Source of the DNA: Rhodocollybia butyracea | Taxonomy: Eukaryota; Basidiomycota; Agaricomycetes; Agaricales; Omphalotaceae | Length of the DNA: 64,000 bases | Direction of reading: 5' to 3' | NCBI GenBank assembly: GCA_015501585.1 | Contig: JADNRY010000062.1 | Location: forward strand, 62,001 to 126,000 | In this document: positions 48,224 through 56,760 of the stretch, in pieces | Position numbering within the stretch: the stretch's first letter is position 1 | Layout: the number at the start of each line of letters is the position of its first letter | Program-made: the position numbers and the translations under genes | The notes under the pieces: generated by a model | Told to the model about the DNA's origin: nothing | The model's database searches: none | The model's input: only the letters and a program-made list of their open reading frames with translations

Positions 48224-49500
48224 TTATACAACGAGGCCCACCACCACCGCCAAAACCAGAGCAAATGTACCCTGTGACGCGGTCAGCGGCACTGCGTCGC
48301 TGCCTGGGACAGGCAAAAATACAGAACTGTCTTGCTTCTGCTGCGCTGCACTCTCTTTAAACGCCGCTAGACCAACGAGAATTCCGGCAATGAAGAAGAT
48401 GAAAGATATGAAGAGCCAAAGAACACCCCATGCTGCATGCGATACAATTATCAGAGCCTTGAGCTGGAAAGACGCGGAAAACACATACCTTGAGATGGAC
48501 AACATCCACATATTTTGGCAAACTGCGACGCGTCAGAAGAGTTCACTTTACGGGATATGGTATCATCTATGCAATGGTCAAGAAATGTGACTTTCGTCGC
48601 GATAAGAGTAGCTCACCGATAATATCCCACAGGCAGTACAAGCAGCTCATCACTCCGATGAATAACACAAGATATCGTAAGGCTACTCCACCCGCAACGA
48701 ACCAGAATAAAACAATCAGCCCTGTCATACCCAGGATGAGGACCCATGTCCTGTCGAAGCGAATAAGGCATAACCAATTCAAACCAGAGCAAATTACTCA
48801 CAACCAGTCTCTTCTGGCCCACCAGAGGGTAAACAAAAAGAACACAGCAAGAACTATACTCGCAACTTTACTGGCATTTGTGTCGAATCCACACGCAATA
48901 AGAGCTGCACCAATGAGGGAAGATCCGAGATACCCTGCCGGAAGGGTGAGAGCTGGTATACCGCCCGACATCCGGGTAGCACCACCTTCATCGGCTAAAG
49001 GAAACAGATTATTTCTGGGAAAGGATGAAACAGATGGATGGCTTACGATCTAGCTCGATGGAATGTATGGATGCGCAGGTGAGAAGACCCATGAACGCAT
49101 GGGACATCTAGACCAAGCCATCAAATATTGCACGCACAGAAACAGAAGCTTCATACCTCGTGAAATCCAACAGTTAACAGCCTTAGGAGGTTGGATGAAC
49201 AGATTCAGCTAGGAAACCCTGCTCGTTTAGAGAAGAAACGCACTTGAAAGGATATACTAGGAATCGTCAGCCGCAGTCAGACAGAAAGTCCACAAGAAAC
49301 TCACTAATCCAGCTCAAGAAGGGAATATGCCACAATATTCCTATTACCAAGATATAACAGCCAGCAACAATCAAAGTCGTTCGTTGCGTCGCATTCGGAG
49401 CCAGGGTATTTGCCATGTCTCGGGTGATGAGCTGGTGTAAATAGCTTGACGCAAAAGTTCCAGCTCCATCGGAAATTGTATCGGGACCCGTCGTGTACAT
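48224..49500 (-). CDS. M50B-like zinc metallopeptidase, polytopic membrane protein
   Basis: Predicted intramembrane or membrane-associated zinc peptidase of the M50B-like family in fungi. Starts at the ATG at 49498-49500. Exons encode RTTLIVAGCYILVIGILWHIPF (helix 1), then LRLLTVGFHE|MSHAFMGLL, where an intron splits the HExxH zinc motif (H-E-M-S-H, about 49100-49170). Next come ASIHSIELD and GGATRMSGGIPALTLPAGYLG with a following helix, then helices near IVLAVFFLFTLWW, WVLILGMTGLIVLFWFVAGG and LVLFIGVMSCLYCLWDI, and a last helix pair ending at the TAA at 48224-48226. About seven exons. Intact as far as I can join it. A decayed paralogue lies beyond the P450. The substrate is unknown. Confidence 0.7.
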
Positions 49501-50696
49501 TGAGGTGGAGGAGTGTCCGGTCGTGAGCCAAAAGTCTGGCGTATTACTACTAGAAGATCTTGAAAGTCGTTAAGAGCAGAAAAGTTTGAACGTGGAGTTG
49601 AGAAAACGCTGCGGATTTAGAACATTGCCTCACAATGCCATCCCAAGCTTGGCGCCGCGTGGCGCTTAATTGTTCTCCGATGAGCTACTTACATAATAAT
49701 AATGTAGCCTGGTCATCGCAAATCGGTTTGATACTGCTACAAATGTCCCGCTTTGACTGTTCTGTCAGTCTGTCCTCGTTATCTTGTGTGGTCACCGATA
49801 AGGCTTCTGGACCACATTTCTACGGAAATTTCAGCACTAACTTCCCATCTCATAGCCAAACCATTTGCTCCATTTTGGCTCGACTCAACGGCCGCAAGAG
49901 ATTAATTAAACAGCGGCATATCATGTTCTCTGCTTATTGAATAGTTCCCAAGAAAAAAAGACCGAATAGAACGATGCAGAGCGAGAGTTTCAGTGAAATA
50001 AAGGCGACCAAATCAAGAGATAGCTAGCCGCACCATTAAACATCCCCCAAGAATACCACCACAGGCCTGGATAACTCTAATAATACCCTTCGCCCTGCAA
50101 GTAATTCGGAAATTGATGGGGTGTAGGAAATGGAGGAAGAAGAGAGGTTGTACTCCATGGTGGGTTTGTACGAAGATGAAGGCGACGGAAAGGCGATGGA
50201 TAGACCAGGAGAAAAGGATGGTGTCCCGGGCTGAGCCACTGACTGGACTGGGACTCGGAGATCCGTGGTTGCGTTAGGGCTCGATTGCGCCTATCCTGTT
50301 TCCTGTAGTTCAGCTTTCGCTCTCGCATCTTCGAGTTTTCTGCGCCTCATCAATCTTTTCTGGCTCTGGCTCTTTGGAGTTGCTTGTTTTTTTTACTGTC
50401 CCAGAGAGGAGTCACTGTTTCAGCTTCCGTTTGCCGAGGCTCAACTTGATATGTAGCCACTGTGCCACATCTGCCGACGCATTCTGTATCTTCGAAGGCC
50501 GAGTAAACTTCCTACATCTCCATCCTTAGCTCCCATTACGTTTGTGGCCAATGCCGTGATTCATTTTCGTATGAGTACACGGTCAAGACGCCGAAATCGT
50601 GTTCCGCCATTCTCTCTGCGTGGTGGATCTCGAGCAAGCACTCGTGCACGATCACGTGTAACAAGCGTGCAGCGCATAAAGCGGCGCACTCAACTG
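49501..50696. other. intergenic, 1.2 kb, no gene seen
   Basis: Between the metallopeptidase gene and the left end of the retrotransposon. Short open frames (for example 50036-50239 minus, S/P-rich) have no recognisable features. Confidence 0.45.
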
Positions 50697-50798
50697 ATAA
50701 GCTAGTTGCCTAAATCATAGGTGATAAGTGAAGGTAAATTATGCGAAGTGTTATGACCAATAAGAGCTGGAGGGGTTTGGCTGGGGCTCGGCCCCGCG
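50697..50798 (-). repeat. split direct repeat B2, terminal, of Ngaro-like element
   Basis: 102-bp terminal copy of B. It marks the 3' end of the element in its own orientation. Confidence 0.88.
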
Positions 50799-50944
50799 TG
50801 GGTGGGTATCCAACGCGAAAAGAGGGCCGATCCGGAACGTCTCCTAGTAGTGAAAGACGCTAGTACTGATACTTGATATAAACAAATAGTTATAAATGTC
50901 AGAATTTTCAGTAAATGGAAGGTTTTAAGGTGTGGGTGGGTGGG

Positions 50945-51097
50945 AGCTTTTTAGAAGTAGAGTATTTCGGAAGATGTTGGCGACGTTGAGAATCGGGTTG
51001 AGTTTAGCGTAAGGCGCTTAACGATGTGATAAGATGCCGATTCTCACGTCTGCCTATCTTATCCTCCAATAAGCGCCTCTAGCACTTATCTCGGAAT
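50945..51097 (-). repeat. split direct repeat A2 of Ngaro-like element
   Basis: 153-bp second copy of A. It abuts repeat B1 with a 2-bp overlap (AT at 51096-51097), the expected form of the junction made in a circular intermediate. Confidence 0.88.
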
Positions 51098-51197
51098 AAG
51101 CTAGTTGCCTAAATCATAGGTGATAAGTGAAGGTAAATTATGCGAAGTGTTATGACCAATAAGAGCTGGAGGGGTTTGGCTGGGGCTCGGCCCCGCG
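51096..51197 (-). repeat. split direct repeat B1 of Ngaro-like element
   Basis: 102 bp starting ATAAGCTAGTTGCC, same as 50697-50798. It holds a GC-rich GGGGCTCGGCCCCG palindrome at its inner end. Confidence 0.88.
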
Positions 51198-51360
51198 CTC
51201 CCGCCCGTGGACGTTCCGTCCCAAACAGAGCCAGAGCTCCAAAAGAATGGAACGGGCGGGAAAACAAACCCAAAAAGAGCGAAGGCGTAATTAATTCAAC
51301 AAAATGCTGGTTTATTTCCCTTTTCGCGCTGTGATAAAAGTAGTAACGGAATTTTACTAA

Positions 51361-52975
51361 TTACTCAAAGTCTTCAATAATTATACCTGAAATACATGCA
51401 TCAATAACCGAATCTGAAATTTTATGGGTTTTTCTGAAATCATCTAAAGTTGATTTAAGGCGAGAAATCTGGTTCGAGTCGTAAGCCTTCAAAATGTGGG
51501 TTGGGAGGATTTCCTCGAAACGTCTCCAGTAGATCAAGAATGCTAATGAAGTCCATCCACCAATAGCAGCAACAACCTCGGGAGATACACCAGCAATGAG
51601 TAACTCCACCGCGCCACCGATGCGGAAAGAATGTCCATGTACATTCATAAGACCAGCACCTTTCCATATCGCATCACAGAATTTGAGGAAGGTTGTCTTT
51701 GTCATATGCTGGGGAGCGCCGTTAGCATCCAAGAAGCCAAATAATGAGAAATCCTGGGGAACCGTGTTGTTGGCGGCAAGGTGTCTCTTCATTGCGCGGA
51801 AAGGGCAAAGCGCAATGAGTTCTCCGACTTGGGCTGTGCCAGTAACCGAGGCACCGAGTTCTTTAGTTGTCTTCATCCAGGGGATGTGGAAACTAACCGC
51901 ACGAGGCGAATTATCAGGGTTGAGCGTGAATACAATATGAGTGTTTCGTGTGACATGGTACCGAGTTTCGAAACCCATGAGGGAGGGAACAGTGAGCTCT
52001 CCGAGTCTTCGGCAACCCCAGAAAGCATTACAAGCAACGGCCCATATGGAGCAATGAAAGGGAATGTTAAAATCAAGCGCGAAAAAGAGTGCTGCCATAT
52101 GCTTGAGTGTGATAGGGTTCCTAACTGGGCGACGGCGGTGGGATCCAGCTTTGCGGGCGCCAGCTCGGGCGAAACGGATTTTCCTCGACTCCGAGGGCCA
52201 GGGAGGTCATGCCATGCACGAAGGCCAGACAACCATCCTTTGACATTGACCACCTCTCCTAAATGATATCCAATGAAACCGGCTATTAAATCTTCGCCTG
52301 CAGGCATTCGAAGATCCTCAGGTATCATCAGTTTATCGCAAAATTGTGTGAAACAAAGAAGGCCAGTGGCATAAGATGATTTTGAGCTATCTGCAAGTGC
52401 TTCACTTATAGCCTTGTCCCGAGGTCAAGCACTTCAAGTGGTAGGGTGGTAGCGGCCTCAGAGCGTTTGGCTATAGCGTATGGAGTAGTCCAGGCGTGAA
52501 TACGGTGTTTGGCCTGAACATTGGGACGAAGCGGATTTGGTGTGATTGAGTCGCCTTGCTTTGGTTTGCGAGATGTGAGCGGATATTTTTGTGGAGTGTC
52601 GGGAGTGTTCGGGAGGTGTCGATGTATCTTGGGTGGTTTACTCGAGCTAGGAGGAGGATCCTCGGGAATACTATATAATAACGAGTCATAGAGCGAGTAA
52701 GATTGATTTGGAAGCTGTGATGATGGTATGCAATGAGGAACTACAGGAGGAGAAGCTGGTGAATCATATAAAGATTGAGTGGGAACCGCATTGATCTGTG
52801 GTCCTGATGGTGGATGAGCGGGATAGAAATCGAAAGGCGAGTCATATAATGAATGCGTTTGAGGAAGGGAGACGCGCGGTGAATCCCTCCTCGCACTAGG
52901 ACATCCTAGCGCAGAAGATGTGGCTGTACTGAATGAAGAATAAATGAATAAATATCTAGATAAACGGATTCCCAT
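51361..52975 (-). CDS. Ngaro-like element ORF3: tyrosine recombinase
   Basis: Integrase of the retrotransposon. The N-terminal about 180 residues are P/S-rich with a repeated SLYDS motif. The core-binding region follows (SSKSSYATGLLCFTQFCDKL, IPEDLRMPAGEDLIAGFIG, VKGWLSGLRAWHDL). The catalytic domain follows with the tetrad visible: R in GCRRLGE, H and R in HGHSFRIGG, W in GGWTS and Y in IYWRRFEE. It ends at 51361. Two one-base discrepancies interrupt the frame: before ISEALADSS at 52412-52413 (GG where GGG would keep frame) and after WHDLP at 52201-52203 (CCC where CCCC would keep frame). The catalytic part itself is intact. Confidence 0.82.
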
Positions 52976-52981
52976 TCGTAC

Positions 52982-55110
52982 CTATACATGAACTAGAATA
53001 TCTTGAAGCTCATCTGGGAGCATTATAGACGTAACCAGCTTGAACTCTGGCCTACCCAATATCCCGCGCGAGAGTGGGTCTGCCGGATTCTTCTCCGACT
53101 CAATATAAACGAGCAAAGGCTCAATCGCCAGTGAAGCAAAAGTAGCAAAGATGCGGCGAACTGCAGTGTTAACCCATCTATTGGGACTACGTCCTTTCCC
53201 AAGGGCACCAATGGTGCCATTATTATCGGAACGAATGAGCAGGAATAAATTTTTGAAACCTCCCGCTTCAAGATATAAGGCAATAATTTCGATGGCAATA
53301 GTTTCGAGCCAGCAGATGTCGCGGCCCTCGATTTTCCAGTTAGGCTTCAATTTGAAGGCTGACCAGTGACCGCGGATCCAGATCCCGATACCCCAGTCTG
53401 TGGAGGCATCTGCAAATATCCCAAAATTCGACAGGGGACCTCGAGGGCTAAGCTGTCGAAAGTAGTTGGGGGTCTTCAGCATGTTCAACCACCACTTGAG
53501 CTCGCTGATGATCCCATTAGTGAGATATTTGCCCGAAGATATTTCACGGTTCCTGAAACCACTGAGGAAATTTGAAATCGCTGGAAGGTGGGAACTACCC
53601 TCTCTGTAAACGAACGTGATGTAACATACTGTGCCGTGGATAGACTCTGCCGCGGTCAAAGGAGCTTTTTCGTGTTGGTATAGGTCCAAGAAAGTCGAAA
53701 TGCGGTGTATATATTTTAGTCGTTTATCTTCAGGAAGACTGACTCTCCTTGTCGATAAATCCCAGTATAAACCAATGAACGTGAAAGCAAATACGAAGAA
53801 TGGGTCCCCTTTCTTCTCAGGAGGATGCCAAGGGATACCTAAGTGTGCGATACGTTGCAGAGCATCTTCCCGTGAATAGTTGTAGCCGAAGTTCCTATTC
53901 GGCATCCGGAATACCGCTAAATCGTCCTCTACCTTGGCAATTGGAAATACCCTCTTGGCCCTCCAGATCTCCCTAGCAGCCGCTGAGACCATACCTGCAT
54001 TGCTGCTGGCAGGCGAGTAACCGAAACCAGGGACGTGGTTGAGCCAGAACTCGCCATGTGGATCTTGCGAAACCAGAAAGGGTTTGTGTCGTGGGTCGAT
54101 GGGAATGGTGCGGTGGAATTTTTTGATGTCCATCGTACAGGCTTGTGTTAATGGAGGAGCAACAGCAACCTTGGAGATAAGAATAAATGAATGGATTCGA
54201 CGGATAAGGATTTCAGTCTAATAAAGCAAAGACACATAAATGAATCATGATATGATGCCCAATAGGGTGCATCCATGAATAGTAATAAGTGGATGAATGA
54301 ACATGGTACGTTGCTTCAGTAGCGGTAATCCATGGAATAAATTATAATCATGGATAATAAGTGGATGAATTAACATGGTACGTTGCTTCGGTAGCGGTAA
54401 TCCATGAATAAATTATGATTATGAATGAACTGTGGGTATGCCATGACTAGCGAAACATCGGAATGGTATTCCGAATGAAGAAACAAGTTAAAAGTTTTAC
54501 AAGGGAAAAAACTCACCCAATGAGCGACTTTAGATGCAGTGTCAAAAGTTGTCGGGAACTTCTCCTTCTCGACATTTGAATTGATGCTATTCACCCAGAT
54601 ACCATCCTGGTTGAAACCCCCTTTGGATGCGTTACTGCATATACGATATTTTGCTGGTTTGCCCGGTCCCTGGTCCGCTTCTGCCACTATAAGCGGTACT
54701 GAAATAAAGGGACCGCCGAGAATACGTTCCAGAGTGACCTGTGAGAAAGGACCCGATACGCGTAGTGCTTTCTCCTCTTCTGCAAGAAAATCCATGATTA
54801 TGCCTGAATGTTTTTTGACCGAAGCGTGATTTGGAATGACTGTTGTATGTTCAATATGTGGCATATAGCCTAGCGGAAAACCTTGAGAGAGATAGCGAAC
54901 GAGCAGGGGAAAACGATCCGAAAGATTATACTGCTGTAAGTCGGCTTCAAAGGCAGTGGCGTCATAAGGAGTAGTGATGCGATAAAAAATTTCTCTCTCT
55001 AACGGAGAAGCGTCGGAAGCTGGCTGTCTGGGTAGGATAACATCTTCGAAGTCATGAAAATTAAGAGGGTCCAGCGAAAAATTGTCTTCAAAAGGATTAG
55101 TCGGTTCTGC
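52982..55110 (-). CDS. Ngaro-like element ORF2: reverse transcriptase / RNase H
   Basis: Two exons. Exon 1 (about 55110-54517) carries the RT fingers region: RYLSQGFPLGYMPHIE, SGIIMDFLAEEEKALRVSGP, ILGGPFISVPLIVAEADQGP and KYRICSNASKGG. Exon 2 (54169-52982) begins VAVAPPLTQACTMDIKKFHR (RT block A aspartate), then GEFWLNHVPGFGYSPASSNA and the catalytic VEDDLAVF (DD pair). RNase H follows, with FADASTDWGIG, an ETIAIEII glutamate, RSDNNGTIGALG and ESEKNPADPLSRG. The stop is at 52982. The exon 1 frame is open upstream into gag with no separate start obvious. Catalytic residues look intact. Confidence 0.85.
54170..54516 (-). other. 347-nt intron inside the RT gene, with a 70-bp tandem repeat
   Basis: The donor GTGAGT follows codon W of AHW; the acceptor ATCTCCAAG precedes VAVAPP. 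Removing it joins conserved RT blocks in phase 0. It is far longer than the 50-70 nt usual in this window. Inside are two adjacent copies of a unit of about 70 bp (54283-54354 and 54355-54422), sharing GGTACGTTGCTTC and GTAGCGGTAATCCATG. Confidence 0.75.
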
Positions 55111-56595
55111 AGGAACAAGAGGAGTGACGCTCGCGAGCGGAGTGGGAGCCTCCGCATAACGAGCAGATGTGGGCAAAGGCACATCCATCACCGAACTTGC
55201 AAGTGACGATCGCGTTGAATCCAACGCAGATTCGTTTACCTCTGTTAACTCCATTCTTCGCTCGGATAATGCCTGTACCGCGGTCCCAATCACAGAAGGG
55301 GAAAGCACCATGTACGCCTGAGTCTTTCTCCTGCAAAACGTGTCCTTCCTACCACATCCGATGCACCTCGGTTCCGGAAGGACGAGCCGAGTGCGATCTG
55401 GAAAGGACTTGGCATCCATGTTAGGAGCAAGAGTGGAGGTTGAAGCCGAAGCTGAATACAACACAGAGTTGTATGAATTCTTCCCACCAGAGTGAGAGTA
55501 AGAGGAGGAAGGCTGTTTCGACTCAGCGAGAATCCGGTAAGCTGAAGCCTCTGATTCGACCAGGGACCACTGGTTGTCATAATAAGATGCAGGAAAGCTC
55601 TCGTTATGAGCATAGTGGCTAGCTCGCATCTTGATTTCTTTTGGAAGCCAAAGGTTGAAATACTTCTCGGAATCACGTTGGTTCCTGAAAAAACCAAAGT
55701 GATACTTGAAAAACTTCGGACGAGGGCTTTCGGGATCATTGCCATATCGCTGGAGCTCGAAAGCGAAATACTGGTTAGTGGCCTCGAACCACTGGTTATA
55801 AAGGAGGTCCTCATCCTTTAGAGGTCCAATATCCTTCTCGTCCTTCAACTTCTTCACAATATCGTCGATGTCAATAACGTATGTTTTCGTTGTCATGCCT
55901 GGAACTCTGTACTGTTTGTAGAGATGGATTTTGCTGATGATTTTCTCGGCGGTTGGTGGGTAAAAGAAGGCGAGGGGAAAAACATAACTGTGGCGTGCCG
56001 TTTCGAAGAACGCGTCTGGGAAGATGATGCGTATGGGCTGAGCTGCACTACGTGTGACAAGTTGGACAGGAGGTTCTGGCCCTGCAAAAACAGAAACTTG
56101 GCTTTGGCGGTCAGTAGCTCCACCAGAGGTACTACCGATGCTTAACCTCTCTTTCTCGTCTTCTTCATTAGCCTTCCTCATCTCCACAATAGCATGGGAG
56201 CCCAAGATAGGCATGAGTTCTGTAAAGATTGTGGGGTCCTTCCTGAGACCATCGAAGACTTCATCCTCGAGAGATATGGTAGATTCCACATCCGAGATTT
56301 CCATGTCCGCCTCTACTGGCCGTCTCGGAGGCGCGGCACCTGGAATGGTTTCTGTCACTGCCTGCGCATGTCTAGCGCGTGCCATCTCTCTCTCCAGATA
56401 CTTTTCCCTGCGGCTGTCATTACGAGCGCCGATTTCCACGTTCTTTTTTAGGATCGTCTTCAGCGGAAGTTTTTTCAACGCGTTGTTTACTTCCGGGGAT
56501 ATATGCGTCCGTTTAGTGCGAGTCGACCGGTCGAAAGAAGAATCGTGAGGTTGGAAACGTTTGAGAAGCCTGGGTGGTGCAGAGTTGTCCGTCAT
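55097..56595 (-). CDS. gag: Ngaro-like element ORF1 (gag-like, zinc-knuckle C-terminus)
   Basis: Nucleic-acid-binding structural protein of the retrotransposon. Starts at the ATG at 56593-56595. The first about 415 residues hold an R/K-rich start, an acidic segment, and a central region with FETARHSYVFPLAFFYPP and FFKYHFGFFRNQRDSEKYFN. At 55345 the sequence reaches CIGCGRK. The expected rest of the zinc knuckle and a second Cys/His cluster (ICVGFNAIVTCKFGDGCAFA, then HICSLCGGSHSARE) lie in the -1 frame, ending at the TAA at 55097-55099. The original frame stays open straight into the reverse transcriptase. Either one G is missing at 55344-55345 or gag and pol are linked by a shift there. Confidence 0.7.
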
Positions 56596-56607
56596 CTCGA
56601 GGAAAAA

Positions 56608-56760
56608 AGCTTTTTAGAAGTAGAGTATTTCGGAAGATGTTGGCGACGTTGAGAATCGGGTTGAGTTTAGCGTAAGGCGCTTAACGATGTGATAAGATGC
56701 CGATTCTCACGTCTGCCTATCTTATCCTCCAATAAGCGCCTCTAGCACTTATCTCGGAAT
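56608..56760 (-). repeat. split direct repeat A1 of Ngaro-like element
   Basis: 153 bp, same as 50945-51097. It contains a stem-loop: AGGCGCTTA (56675-56683) pairs with TAAGCGCCT (56733-56741), and inside it GATAAGAT pairs with ATCTTATC. The gag start codon lies 13 bp downstream in element orientation. Confidence 0.88.

Larger units (their letters stand above)
50697..56760 (-). mobile_element. Ngaro/PAT-like tyrosine-recombinase retrotransposon, full length, 6.06 kb
   Basis: Coding runs right to left. In element orientation the order is repeat A1 (56760-56608), gag, RT/RNase H, tyrosine recombinase, repeat B1 (51197-51096), repeat A2 (51097-50945), a spacer of about 146 bp, and repeat B2 (50798-50697). 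This A1-ORFs-B1-A2-B2 split-direct-repeat layout is diagnostic of Ngaro/PAT members of the DIRS order. Those elements integrate through a circular intermediate using a tyrosine recombinase and make no target duplication; none is visible here. The A and B repeat pairs read as identical by eye, which suggests recent activity. The coding frames nevertheless carry three single-base discrepancies. Confidence 0.88.

Noticed and set aside
44324..49500. P450 plus neighbours as a secondary-metabolite gene cluster
   Set aside because: No backbone synthase, transporter or transcription factor is nearby. The UbiA gene is over 10 kb away across a retrotransposon.
50697..51197. The direct repeats at the left of the retrotransposon read as an LTR pair
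   Set aside because: The two repeats have different partners (A at 56608, B at 51096) and there is no DDE integrase. The order fits split repeats of a tyrosine-recombinase element, not LTRs.
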